This document shows, piece by piece, positions 21,311 through 31,914 of a stretch of 64,000 bases of DNA. The notes below the pieces were generated by a model that saw only the letters and a program-made list of their open reading frames with translations, ran no database searches and had not been told where the DNA came from. The stretch is from Homarus americanus (lineage: Eukaryota; Arthropoda; Malacostraca; Decapoda; Nephropidae). The DNA lies in assembly GCF_018991925.1 (NCBI RefSeq), contig NW_024755006.1:57501-121500 (forward strand), read 5' to 3'. The first letter of the stretch is position 1, and the number at the start of each line of letters is the position of its first letter. The position numbers and the translations under genes were made by a program.

Positions 21311-22490
21311 ACCCTGCCCACAGTGCCCCAACATCACACCCTGCCCACAGTGCCCCAACATTACACCCTGCCCACAGTGCACCAACATCACACCCAGCCC
21401 ACAGTGCCCCAACATTACACCCAGCCCACAGTGCCCCAACACCATACCCAGCCCACAGTGCCCCAACATTACACCCAGCCCACAGTGCCCCAACATTACA
21501 CCCTGCCCACAGTGCCCCAACATCACACCCAGCCCACAGTGCCCCAACATCACCAGCCACAGTGCCCCAACATTACACCCTGCCCCACAGTGCCCCAACA
21601 TTTACACCCTGCCCACAGTGTACAACATCACACCCAGCCCACAGTGCCCTCACCCAGCCCACAGTGCCCCAACATTACCTGCCCACAGTGCTAACATCAC
21701 ACCCAGCCCACAGTGCTAACACCATACCCACGCCCAGTGCCCCAACATCACACCCTGCCCACAGTGCCCCAACATCACACCCTGCCCACAGTGCCCCCCA
21801 ACATCACACCCCTGCCCACAGTGCCCCAACACCATACCCCATGCCTAGTGCCCCAACACCACCCCTGCCCACAGTGCTAACCTCACACACCCTGCCCACA
21901 GTGCCCCAACACACTATACCCACATGCCCACAGTGCTAACATCACACCCCTGCCCCTGAGTGCCCCAACATCACACCCTGCCCACAGTGCCCCAACACCA
22001 CACCCCTGCCTGCAGTGCCCCAACACCACATCCAGCCTACAGTGCCCCAACGTCACACCATTCCCACAGTGCTAACATCACACCCCTGCCCCACAGTGCC
22101 CCAACACCACACCTTGCCCACAGTGCTACACCACACACCCTGCCCACAGTGCCCCAACACCACATCCAGCCCACAGTGCCCCAACGTCACACCATGCCCA
22201 CAGTACAACGTCACCATACAGTGCCCACAACGTCACACCATGCCCCACAGTGCCCCAACACCACACCCCTGCCCACAGTGCCCCAACATCACACCTGCCC
22301 ACAGTGCTAACACCACACCCTGCCCACAGTGCCCCAACATCACACCCAGCCCACAGTGCCCCAACGTCACACCATGCCCACAGTGCCCTAACGCCACACC
22401 CAGCCTATAGTGCCCCAACGTCACACCATTCCCAGTGCCCCAACGTCACACCATGCCCACAGTGCCCCAACGTCACACCATGCCCACAGA
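21311..22490. repeat. 27-bp minisatellite (GCCCACAGTGCCCCAACAT...)
   Basis: About 43 units of GCCCACAGTGCCCCAACA followed by TCACACCCT. From about 22030 onward many units carry ACGTCACACCAT instead, so two sub-families sit in separate blocks. Units near 21700-21960 and 22080-22260 are partly deleted. CACAGTG in each unit equals the V(D)J heptamer, but arthropods lack that system, so this is chance. Open His/Pro/Thr frames are repeat artefacts. Confidence 0.94.
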
Positions 22491-22640
22491 TGACAGCAGT
22501 GTGTCATACTGTAGAGCAGTACATATAACACATAAATGATTCCTGTTGGACGTATTATCAACGGAAATAACACTCACTTCACAACAGCAACGGGAGAGGC
22601 AACAGATGAAGGGGCGGGGTGAGGCGTAGACCAATCTGAA
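22491..22640. other. Complex linker
   Basis: No gene or repeat recognised. Confidence 0.5.
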
Positions 22641-22644
22641 AGAA

Positions 22645-22815
22645 AACAACAGGAGTAAGACAACAGGTAGGAACAACAGGTAAAAATAACAGGTACAATC
22701 AACAGGTAAAAGCAGCAAGTAGGAACAACAGGTAGAAACAAAAGGTGGAAGACAACAGGTAGGAACAACCACCACCACCACTACTACCACCACCACCACA
22801 ACAACAACAACAACA
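22645..22815. repeat. ~16-bp AACAGGTAGGAACAAC repeat, then (ACC)n and (AAC)n
   Basis: About eight diverged units of acaggtaggaacaac/aacaggtaaaa up to 22768, then (CCA)n 22769-22799 and (CAA)n to 22815. Confidence 0.85.
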
Positions 22816-23350
22816 AGAGACAAAAGTTGGCATGAGTGGTCAGTGTTACCAACTTAACTCACTCATTCTCAACCATTACTTCACCAACTTTCATGTCCAG
22901 TAATTGGCAACACTGCTGAGACACTTGGGGTCTAAATACAAGATAAACGAGACGTATTTAACTTTTTCTTCAGTACTTAATTAAGTGACTGGAATTGTTG
23001 GTTTTTACTTATATATAAAAAGATAATTTATTAAGATTGAATGAAATACGTAGTGGACTAATGGTATTTTGTCCGGTGTTATTTTGTCTGGTATTATTTT
23101 GTCCGGCATATTGTCCGACCAACTCAGGTGGACAGCACAAGCTCAGGGTTAAGTGAGTGGAGGTTAAGTGAGAGGCTCGTGAGGCCATGTTTAGTGAGGT
23201 CATGTGAGGAGATAATAAAAGCAGGAAAATCGAGAGGAAAAGCAAATTCAGATTATTCTTGCTCCACCCCCCCCTCCTTTTGCCAGTCAGCCAAGTTTGG
23301 TGTCGTCACGAGAGAAGTTTCTCCAGCTGTTGTGTGGGAAAGTCACGCTT
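22816..23350. other. Complex AT-rich sequence with TTTTGTCCGG repeats
   Basis: Mixed sequence. At 23068-23120 the motif TATTTTGTC(C/T)GG occurs three times about 17 bases apart, followed by CATATTGTCCG. No protein domain is recognised in the flanking frames. Confidence 0.55.
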
Positions 23351-23353
23351 GTG

Positions 23354-23355
<2 letters not shown>

Positions 23356-23385
<30 letters not shown>

Positions 23386-23430
23386 AATTATCTACATCAA
23401 CACACACACACACACACACACACACACCTT
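23356..23430. repeat. (GA)n and (AC)n microsatellites
   Basis: (GA)n 23356-23382 and (AC)n 23400-23427 separated by a short linker. Confidence 0.93.
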
Positions 23431-23548
23431 TGATCTTCTCTGACCAGGAGAGATAATGACGAGACCCAAAAAATAAAAATGATCAAAGAGCCATACCACA
23501 CGCCTGAGGGTTGGCGACCATGGCCCACCACCCTAAAAATATTCTCAC

Positions 23549-23687
23549 GTTCGCCTGATGATTAACCACCCTGATGCTAACCTAACCTAACCTAACCACC
23601 CTGATGCTAACCTAACCTAACCTAACCTAACCTAACCTAACCTAATCTTCCCAGGTAATTGTTAAGGTGGTTAATGTTCAGGTGAAC
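23549..23687. mobile_element. Inverted-repeat element enclosing a (CCTAA)n tract
   Basis: The left arm at 23549-23570 (GTTCGCCTGATGATTAACCA then CC) is matched by the reverse complement of 23666-23687 at 19 of 22 positions. Between them lie two copies of CCACCCTGATGCTAACC and CCTAA pentamers from 23578 to about 23645. A further TTGATCTTCAGGTGATC lies just outside at about 23699. The arms resemble the ends of the elements at 25306-25341 and 60034-60135. No coding capacity, so at most a MITE-like or fold-back element. Confidence 0.5.
23578..23645. repeat. Interstitial telomere-type (CCTAA)n
   Basis: Two CCTAA blocks, about 3 and 8 units, separated by CCACCCTGATGCTAA. Confidence 0.93.
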
Positions 23688-23807
23688 TAAGCTGGGGGTT
23701 GATCTTCAGGTGATCAGCCAAGAGCCGTTCAGGTATGTCAGCCTGTCAGGGAAGCCGCTTCATGTATGTCAGGGTGTCAGCGCTGACATACACACTTAAT
23801 GTCATCG

Positions 23808-23812
<5 letters not shown>

Positions 23813-23865
<53 letters not shown>
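23813..23865. repeat. (GA)n microsatellite
   Basis: About 26 GA units. Confidence 0.96.
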
Positions 23866-23866
<1 letters not shown>

Positions 23867-23994
23867 TGGATGGGTGGATAGATGGGAAAACAAAAGGAAA
23901 TAGAGAGAGAGCGGGTCAACCTTGCAACACACTGACTCACTGAGACTCTTGCAATGCAACATACTGCAGGTGCATGTGGTGATTCTTATTTACT

Positions 23995-23999
23995 TTCCT

Positions 24000-24030
<31 letters not shown>

Positions 24031-24370
24031 CCATCTTTGCCACTCTCCTCCCCCCCCCCCGAGGTCAGGCTAGGTCACCAAGATCACTTACCCATAAAGG
24101 TCATTACAGGTCACTACAGGACGGGGGTATGTAATTACTTACTGACAGTGACAGACAGCACTAACAGACAGACAGACAGGCAGGTAGAAAGACCAGTTAA
24201 TATATTGAAAGATATAGACTAGTGAATTGACAGACAGACTGACAGAAACACTTATTTGACTGGTAAATTGACAGGAAGACAGACTAACAGGCAGGCAGAC
24301 TGAAAAGCAAAGACAGACAGACAGAGACAGACAGACAGAGAGACAGACAGACAGACAGACAGCATCCTAA
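23995..24370. repeat. (CTGT)n and (CAGA)n tetranucleotide tracts
   Basis: (CTGT)n 24001-24031 on the plus strand; CAGA/GACA steps recur in opposite sense at 24168-24185 and 24310-24362, giving inverted tetranucleotide blocks. A C-run of about eleven lies near 24050. Confidence 0.85.
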
Positions 24371-24436
24371 GCCAGTAATCGCGTAAGTCAAGATACTGAG
24401 GGAAAGTCAGTGAGGTTGAGATGTGCAAGTCAGCTG

Positions 24437-24640
24437 ACAGTTGCTCCCACACCTGTAGTCATCGTCCAAACCTGTAGTCATCGTCCACACCTGTAGTCAT
24501 CGTCCACACCTGTAGTCATCAACCACATCTGTAGACCATCATTCTTACCTGTAGTCATCATTCACACCTGTACTCAATATCCACACCTTCAGTCATCAAT
24601 CACACCTGCAGCCATACCTCACACCTGTTCTACACCTGTA
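24437..24640. repeat. ~21-bp CACACCTGTAGTCATCGTC repeat
   Basis: About nine units with core CACCTGTAGTCATC; early units are close copies and later ones diverge (CACCTGCAGCCAT). Each early unit holds CACCTG. Confidence 0.85.
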
Positions 24641-24794
24641 ACATGGTCTTTATTCACCCTCCCACACATGAGTATATCGTGGACCTTAACACCTGCGTCG
24701 TGGTCCAAACACCTGTGCTGTGGTCTCCATACCTGTCCTGGGTCTCTAAGTTGCCAGGTGTACTAATGCAAACCACCACCTCCTCCTCCTCCCC

Positions 24795-25000
24795 GTGACC
24801 CCCTCCTTCTCCAAGACCCTTTTCCTCTTCTCCCTCCTTCTCCAAGACCCTTTTCCTCCTCTTCCTCCTTCTCCAAGACCCTTTTCCTCCTCTTCCTCCT
24901 TCTCCAAGACCCTTTTCCTCCTCTTCCTCCTTCTCCAAGACCACCCTTCCTTCTCCAAGACCCTTTTCCTCCTCTTCCTCCTTCTCCAAGACCCTGGCAG
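24795..25000. repeat. ~31-bp CTTCTCCAAGACCCTTTTCC minisatellite
   Basis: About seven units of CTTCTCCAAGACCCTTTTCC followed by TCCTCTTCCTC; one central unit is shortened. Open minus-strand frames (Glu/Lys/Gly/Leu) are artefacts. Confidence 0.9.
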
Positions 25001-25096
25001 GAAGCAGGTGGTGTGAGTGATGGACAGGGTCGTGAGAGAAGCAAGACTCCACCCACCGTACCTAGCGACCTGCCCGGCCAACGTGATGGTCTGCCC

Positions 25097-25290
25097 CAGT
25101 CACTCTACAGTCACAACCAGTCACTTTAGTCACTCTACAGTCACAACCAGTCACTCTACAGTCACAACCAGTCACTCTACAGTCGCAAGCAGTCACTCTA
25201 CACAGTTAAAACCAGTCGCCACTCTGCACAATCATAACCAGTTACTCTAGTTACAAATACTAACCACTCATTCTACGCAGTCACAGGCAG
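25097..25290. repeat. ~21-bp CAGTCACTCTACAGTCACAA repeat
   Basis: About eight units, the first four close to consensus (CAGTCACTCTACAGTCACAA plus C) and the later ones diverged. Confidence 0.85.
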
Positions 25291-25293
25291 TCG

Positions 25294-25341
25294 TTAGGTT
25301 AGGTTAGGTGAAATAATGTGGGGTGCCTAATCTTCAGGTGG
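25294..25341 (-). mobile_element. TTAGG tract joined to the end of a CACCTGAAGATTAG element
   Basis: TTAGGTTAGGTTAGG (25294-25308) overlaps a segment, 25306-25341, whose reverse complement matches 60034-60069 at 31 of 36 positions (shared cores CACCTGAAGATTAG, CACCCCAC and TTATTTCA). This is one end of a small dispersed element; no second arm is seen here. Confidence 0.55.
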
Positions 25342-25394
25342 TCGTTTACTCGTATTAACAGAAATAATAGAAAAAATCCTTAATAAGTAACACA

Positions 25395-25602
25395 AGCCAT
25401 GCTTCTAACACCTTTATAAGGAACACTTTTATACGGAACAGTTATATACGGAACACCTTTATACGGAACAGTCATACGCGAAACAGTTATACACGGAACA
25501 GTTATAAAAGTAACACATTTATACGGAACAGTTATATGCGGAACAGTTATATACGGAACAGTTATATACGGAACAGTTATACGCGGAACAGTTATATATA
25601 GG
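25395..25602. repeat. 15-bp ATACGGAACAGTTAT array, left part
   Basis: Units of GGAACAGTTATATAC, 14-16 bp. The first few read GGAACACCTTTATAC or GGAACACTTTTATAC, and variants carry ACGCGGAA or ATGCGGAA. The array is interrupted at 25603 by a LINE end and resumes at 25896. Confidence 0.9.
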
Positions 25603-25895
25603 AGATATAGATAAAATTCTTATAATATCCGAGCAGGATAAGACTCGGAGCAACGGATTTAAGTTGGATAAGTTTAGGTTTAGGAGGGAGATAGGAAGGA
25701 ACTGGTTCCCAAATAGGGTGGTGGACGAGTGGAACAAGCTTAGCAACTTTGTAGTAAGTGCTGGAACTCTGGAAAGTTTCAAAAGGAGGCTAGATAGATT
25801 CATGGATGATAGAGAGTGGTAGTAACTCTCGACAGGAGCTGCCGTGCACAGGCCAACCGGCCTATTGCAGACTCCTTATTTTCCTATGTTCTTAT
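25603..25895 (+). mobile_element. CR1-like LINE, 5'-truncated 3' end with intact ORF tail
   Basis: The plus frame from 25604 to the TAG at 25820-25822 is open and encodes the reverse-transcriptase C-terminal tail. Landmarks in order are TRSNGFKLDKFRFRREIG, NWFPNRVVDEWNKL and LESFKRRLDRF. This matches the CR1/L2-type pattern of basic KLxKxxFR, FFxxRVVxxWNxLP and FKxRLD. A 3' UTR of about 60 bases and a CCTATGTTCTTAT tail follow. It is a shorter relative of the copies at 39497-40230 and 60441-61100. Array repeats flank both sides, so a target-site duplication cannot be told from array units. Confidence 0.88.
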
Positions 25896-26175
25896 ATGGA
25901 ACGGTTATATACGGAACAGTTATATACGGAGCAGTTATATGCGGAACAGTTATATATGCAACAGTTATATACGGAACAGTTATATACGGAACAGTTATAT
26001 ACGGAACAGTTATATACGGAAGTTATATACGGAACAGTTATATACGGAACAGTTATATGCGGAACAGTTATACGCGGAACAGTTATATACGGAACAGTTA
26101 TATGCGGAACAGTTATACGCGGAACAGTTATATACGGAACAGTTATATACGGAACAGTTATATGCGGAACAGCAA
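25896..26175. repeat. 15-bp ATACGGAACAGTTAT array, right part
   Basis: About 18 units, cleaner than the left part, with ATAC, ACGC and ATGC versions interspersed. Tyr/Thr/Glu/Asn-rich frames across it are repeat artefacts. Confidence 0.93.
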
Positions 26176-26269
26176 CACGTCATTACTCAAGAATCCTGTT
26201 GTTGATTTAACTGTTACTGGGTAAAAAAATGGTGATGCCTTGAACTGCTTCCTGGGTAGAGTGGGAGGG

Positions 26270-26425
26270 GAAGGGTGATTTGCCATAGAAGGAGGGAAGG
26301 AAGGAGGGAGGGAGGGAGGGAGGGAGAGGAAAAGAGAGGGAGGAAGGGAGAGAGGGTGGGTGGAGCTCTACTGACCTACGTGACACAACACACGTACCTA
26401 CGCCACACACACACACACGCGCGCG
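26270..26425. repeat. GGGA-rich tract and (AC)n/(CG) patch
   Basis: GGAGGGAGGG at 26285-26355, then ACACACACGCGCGCGC at 26405-26427. The alternating CG/CA patch is a candidate for Z-DNA. Confidence 0.8.
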
Positions 26426-26427
26426 CA

Positions 26428-26880
26428 GTTTCCCTCTCTCTCCCTCACGTTTGTTCCCTCTCTCTCTCCCTCTCTCAGGCGTCTCCTCCCTCCCTCATCA
26501 CCATGACCTCCGTACTAACACCATCGTTCTCCTCCTCTTCTTCTTCCTCTTGTCTCTCCATCTCCCCTTCCTCTTCCTCTTATCTTTCCCCCTCTTCCTC
26601 TTGTCTTTACATCTCCTCCTCCTCTTCCTTTTGTGTCTCTATCTTCTCCCCCTCTTCCTCTCAAGCTCCAACCCCCGCCTCTTCCAGTCTCTCTCTATCT
26701 CTCTCTCTTACATCTTTTCCTTGTTCTCGTTTCTTCATAATCTTCCTGTTTCCTTATTTGTGTGCCCTAGAATGCGCCCCTTCCTCCCTCCCTCCCTCTC
26801 GCAGGCGTCTCTACTTCTCTCCTCCCTCCCTTCGGCGTCTCCCCCTCCCCTTCTCAGCCGTCCCTCCCTCCCTCCCTGAA
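26428..26880. repeat. Polypyrimidine CTCTTCCTC tract
   Basis: C/T-rich, with a diffuse repeat of CTCCCCCTCTTCCTCTTGTC in the middle (26550-26660). The Ser-rich frame is a composition artefact. Confidence 0.85.
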
Positions 26881-26974
26881 CGATCACGGGGGGAGACTAA
26901 GCTAAACTTCTTGGATTTATTGACAAGACTGGACTAAAATTTTGCCTCATACCAGTGGCTGATATCCTCCAGTT

Positions 26975-27275
26975 CTCTTGTTTTGGTCTTGTTCTCTTTT
27001 TTGTCTTTCTCTCTGTTTCTGTTTCTCTTTTCCTCCTCTTCCTCGTTATTTTCATTTCCATTTTTATCTTGTTTATCAAATTTTGTCTTTTTCTTCTATG
27101 TTTTTTCCCTCGTTGTTTCTTAAGCCTTATCTCCCTGTGTCTCTCCCCCTTCTCCCCCCCCCCCTCCCGTCTTCCCTCTCTCCCTCCCTCTCTTCCTCTT
27201 TATTTCACTCCCTTCCTCCCATTTCCTCTCCTTCCTCCTTCCCCCCTTCCCCCCCCCTCCTTCCTTCATTACACA
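26975..27275. repeat. T/C-rich then CCCTCC tract
   Basis: TTTTCTTTC-type sequence becoming C-rich after 27130. No gene. Confidence 0.75.
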
Positions 27276-27480
27276 ACATTGGGCGTTCCTCACCCCCTCC
27301 GCCCTCAATCCTGCCAGACGGCCACCATCCTGTCGTAACACTGCCAGCACGAGCAGTCAGTAGCACCCGGCGTATCCATCCACATTACCACCCTTGTCGA
27401 AAACTAACGCCAGGCGATCCTTCTCTCGCCTTATGCTTAAAGTGACACTCCTGTAATGCCTAAGTCATATGCCTTCTTAC
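27276..27480. other. Complex sequence, nothing recognised
   Basis: Mixed composition, no motif recognised. Confidence 0.5.
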
Positions 27481-27483
27481 GTA

Positions 27484-27702
27484 ACCTCCTCCTCCTCCTC
27501 CTCCTCCGCCTCCTCTCCCCATTTCTCCATCTCCTCTCCCCACACCACGTCTCCTCATCCTCCCCACTCCCACAAGCATGAGTTCCCCCTCCCTCCTCCC
27601 CCTCCCTGCTCATTCCCCCACCCGGCCTTGTCGAGGTTGAGTGAGTGAGTGGTGAAAGTGAGTGGGAGGGAGACTGGCTCACTAACCTGCTGCGACACAC
27701 GT

Positions 27703-27752
<50 letters not shown>
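27484..27752. repeat. (CTC)n, GTGAGT patch and (GA)n
   Basis: (CTC)n 27486-27510, C/T-rich to about 27620, GTGAGTGAGTGG at 27640, and (GA)n 27704-27749. Confidence 0.85.
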
Positions 27753-27814
27753 AACTTCGGCCTTTTCTTTCCCAATTTTTATGTTTTCATTGTGGACGTT
27801 TCAATCTGATTAAA

Positions 27815-27935
27815 CTAGGTCGGGTTAGCTGAGGTAAGTTCGGTTTAGCTGAGTCAAGGTCGGGTGAGCTGAGACAAGGTCGGGTTAACTGAGGCAAGGT
27901 AGGGTTAGTTAGGTTAGGTTAGGTTAGGTAAGGTT
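27815..27935. repeat. ~20-bp GGTCGGGTTAGCTGAG repeat merging into TTAGG
   Basis: Five diverged units with core GTCGGGTTAGCTGAGNCAAG pass without a boundary into GTTAGGTTAGGTTAGGTTAGG at 27907-27932. The unit itself contains GGGTTAG, so it could be a mutated derivative of the telomere pentamer. Confidence 0.75.
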
Positions 27936-27954
27936 TTTAAGACTCGTTGAATGT

Positions 27955-28750
27955 TGCCTGAAGGCCCAGAGAGGGGAGCGATAAACCCTGGAGGGGGGAG
28001 CTGAACCCCTGGAGGGGGGAGCTGAACCTGTGGTGGAGGGGAGCTAGACCTGAGGTGGAGGAGCTGAACCCTGAGGTGGAGGGGGCTGAACCCTGAGGTG
28101 GAGGCTGAACCCTGGTGGAGGGGGCTGAACCCTGGTGGAGGGGCGGTAGACCTGAGGTGGAGGGGAGCTGAACCCTGAGGTGGAGGGAGCTGAACCCTGA
28201 GGTGGAGGCCCCAGACCCTGAGGTGGAGGGGGCTGAACCCTGAGGTGGAGGGCAGTGAACCTGAGGTGGAGGCTGAACCTGAGGTGGAGAGGCTGGAACC
28301 CTGAGGTGGAGGGAGCTGAACCTGGTGGAGGGGGAGCTGAACCCTGAGGTGGAGGGGGAGGCTGAACCCTGAGGTGGAGGGCGGTGAACCTGAGGTGGAG
28401 GCTGAACCCTGTGAGGTGGAGGGGGCTGAACCCCTGAGGTGGAGGCAGTGAACCTGGTGGAGGGGGCTAGACCTGAGGTGGAGGGGGCAGACCTGGGTGG
28501 AGGAGGCTGTGGACGCCTGAGGTGGAGGAGCTGAACCCCTGGGAGTGGAGGAGCTGAACCCTGAGGTGGAGGGGGCTGAACCTGGGTGGAGGAGGCTGAG
28601 ACCTGGGGTGGAGGGCTGAACCTGAGGTGGAGGCTAGACCCTGAGGTGGAGGGGGAGCTGAACCCTGAGGTGGAGGGGCGGTGAACCTGAGGTGGAGGGG
28701 AGCTGAACCCTGAGGTGGAGGGGGCGGTGAACCTGAGGTGGAGGGGGGAA
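27955..28750. repeat. ~24-bp CTGAACCCTGAGGTGGAGGG minisatellite
   Basis: About 34 units, 18-27 bp, core GAACC(C)TGAGGTGGAGG with variable G runs and AGCT/CTAGA/GCGGTGAACC linkers. Minus-strand Pro/Ser/Thr/Gly frames are artefacts. Confidence 0.93.
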
Positions 28751-29047
28751 GGGTAAGTGAACCAGCTCAATACATTAATAAAACAAAAAACAAAGACACA
28801 TCATTACGATATATTTGTCACAAGAACATTTATTTGTCTCACTAAAAATGTAATCGATTTTTCTCCGGTGTAATAAAAGTAATGTCACGGTCGGCCGAAC
28901 AGTTTAACATATCAAAACTTTCTCTCCCAAAGTTGTAATTCTTTTTATGAATGAGAATTACGTTTAGTCGTGACTGTTTGAATAGATAAAGATATTCAGT
29001 CCTCAACGACAACAAGAGTGAGCGAGAAGGGAATGTTGTCACCCTGT

Positions 29048-29082
<35 letters not shown>

Positions 29083-29365
29083 ATCAGAGGTTGTATGGCT
29101 GCGGGGGTGCAATTGAAGAGTCGGTGGCGTAAACAGGGCCGGGGGCGTGGAAGAATTTCTCTCTAACTCTGTATTAAGTTATGAAATTACTTGATAACAA
29201 ATACTGTAATATAGTTTTACAATATTCCAGAGTTGTGAGATATAACTCCGCTGATCAACAACAATAGTGTGAGTATGTGAACCTTACACTAATTACAGGT
29301 GCTCCTCATACTAATTACAGGTATAGTTATATTACCTGTAGATATGATCACAGTAGCTGAAGGTT
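28751..29365. other. Complex sequence with one (TG)n
   Basis: AT-rich mixed DNA; (TG)n at 29050-29079. A minus-strand open frame at 28842-29042 shows no domain I recognise. ACTAATTACAGGT occurs twice near 29288-29321. Confidence 0.55.
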
Positions 29366-29369
29366 AAGC

Positions 29370-29447
29370 TACGCATGTATCACCAGGTAAACAAGACATG
29401 CATGTATCACCAGGTAAACAAGACACATATGCATGTATCACCAGTCA
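29370..29447. repeat. ~29-bp direct repeat, three copies
   Basis: GCATGTATCACCAGGTAAAC followed by AAGACA occurs at about 29372, 29400 and 29430, the last truncated. Confidence 0.8.
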
Positions 29448-29800
29448 AGGACACAGCGACCAACAGTATCCCCACCGGGAAATCCAAGTGTAAACAGAGA
29501 TGAGCTGTTCATCCGGGACTCAGGTCAGCTGATCCAGTCCACGGCAGTGTTACCACAACAAACACTTTACATCAACCTAACTCTTGCAGCCATCTCCCAT
29601 TATCTTCCTCGGGTGATGTCACTTAAGAGGTATTAAGCTCGCTCTGGTATATACAAATAAATGTTTTGTTTATAAAAGGAAAAATGTTTGAAAATTCACG
29701 ATAAATGAGGTAATGGAGGAATAAAAATGATAAAATTGGAGAAGAAGAAGAAGTTGATGCGGTGCTGGAGGGTGAGTGAGCTCTAGCTGTGAATACAAGG
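29448..29800. other. Complex sequence, no gene recognised
   Basis: Mixed DNA. The plus frame at 29433-29636 has no recognisable domain. Confidence 0.5.
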
Positions 29801-30115
29801 GAGAGAGAGAACAACGACGTTGCTCCTCAAATAAACAGAGGAAGAAGGTTGTAGGAGGAAGAGAGGAAGAAGAGAGGCGTAGAGGAGGGGAAAGGAGGAA
29901 GAGGGGAGGAGGGGAAAGGAGGAAGAGGGGTGGAAAGGAAGGAGGAGGGAGGCAAGTGTAGACGGAGGGGGAAGAAAAGAAGAGGAGGAGGTAAAAGACA
30001 GGAAAGAAGAGGAGTAAAATAAGTGTAAGGAAGAGGAGGGGGAAGAGGAGGGGGAGGAGGAAGAGGAGGAGAAGGAGTCCGAGAGGGAAGCCCTAGATGA
30101 CTGGTGGATAGCTGC

Positions 30116-30156
<41 letters not shown>
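29801..30156. repeat. Purine tract and (GA)n
   Basis: GGAAGAGGGG blocks 29840-30080, then (GA)n 30118-30154. Confidence 0.85.
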
Positions 30157-30333
30157 ACACATACATAAGTAACATAAACAACACTGTGAAGTAACCAAAG
30201 TAATACGTAAAGTAACATTAAGTAACACCATCAAGGAACCTCTTCACACTAAAGGGCTAAGCTAGTTAATACACTCGTTCGTGAACTACAAGTCGCTCAG
30301 AATCCACTTACAAAAACGTCAACAAGCTTCGTA

Positions 30334-30373
<40 letters not shown>

Positions 30374-30430
30374 GAAATAACAAAAATAAAACGAATAAAC
30401 AGGAAAAAGAAATACGAAGAACAGGCAAAT
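30157..30430. repeat. Plain sequence with (AAT)n
   Basis: AAGTAACN steps recur around 30166-30230; (AAT)n at 30336-30371. No gene. Confidence 0.7.
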
Positions 30431-30436
30431 AAAGAT

Positions 30437-30793
30437 TAATCCTCAATAAAGGGAATTTACATCTCATTAATCCACACACAGTTCAAGATTTTATTAGGAT
30501 TAACCAATTGCTTACCAGTTCCTCTCTCATCAAGGTAACCAGTCTCTCGTTAATCCGGGTTATCAGTCTCTAGTTAATCCGGGTAAAGTAATCGGAGGTA
30601 AGAGTGGGAGACGGGGGATTTATGTTAAGTAAATCCACAAAGACAAAAGGGATTATATGATTAACTTATTTTTTTACCAGATTACAAAGAGGTGCTGGCG
30701 GATTACGGGGGGGGGAGGAGGGATTTTTTATAGTGGATTAATTAAGATGATTTTATTTGTTTTGAGGCGGGGGAGATTAATTACATAGGATTA
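30437..30793. promoter_or_regulatory. Cluster of TAATCC/GGATTA motifs
   Basis: Nine exact copies of TAATCC or its complement lie at 30437, 30468, 30497, 30551, 30575, 30650, 30700, 30735 and 30788. Random expectation for 360 bases is well under one. TAATCC is the core bound by K50 homeodomains (Otx, Bicoid, Pitx class). Two copies belong to a short duplication (AGTCTCTNGTTAATCCGGGT). No neighbouring gene is visible, so enhancer function is inference. Confidence 0.3.
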
Positions 30794-31010
30794 AGATATA
30801 TATTAAAGTGGATTTACCCGAGTTATCATACCTGGGAATTAAAGGGAGGCCGGTGAGAGAACGGGGAGTGAGGGTAAGGAGGAGAGGGGGGTGAGGGGGG
30901 AGGGGTGAGGGAATGGAGGTGAAGGGGGGTGAGGAGGGGATGAGAGGACGGACGGACGTACGGACAAACCTAACCTGACCTAACCTGAATGAACGAACAC
31001 ACACACATAC
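30794..31010. other. GGGTGA-rich linker with degenerate CCTAA
   Basis: G-rich GGGGTGAGG steps 30860-30940; CCTAACCTGACCTAACCTGA at 30969-30988; short (AC)n before the LINE fragment. Confidence 0.6.
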
Positions 31011-31016
31011 ACACAG

Positions 31017-31749
<733 letters not shown>

Positions 31750-31792
31750 CGCAAACTTAACAAAGAAGCCAGCTAAAAACAGACACAATCAC

Positions 31793-31796
<4 letters not shown>

Positions 31797-31824
<28 letters not shown>

Positions 31825-31914
31825 CAGAAAAACGCCTTATTGATTCCTTTGGTCACAGAGAAACTTTCTGTTCCTCTTGATCGATGCTCATACACGGGGG
31901 ACGGAACGGTACTG
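31797..31914. repeat. (GA)n and linker
   Basis: (GA)n 31795-31822, then mixed sequence with no gene. Confidence 0.8.

Noticed and set aside
21311..22490. CACAGTG in each unit as V(D)J-type recombination signals
   Set aside because: There is no matching nonamer at 12 or 23 bases, and RAG recombination is absent from arthropods. The heptamer is incidental to the unit.
26451..27445. Overlapping Ser/Leu/Phe-rich plus frames as secreted or membrane proteins
   Set aside because: They run through polypyrimidine DNA; composition alone explains hydrophobic Leu/Phe/Ser runs.
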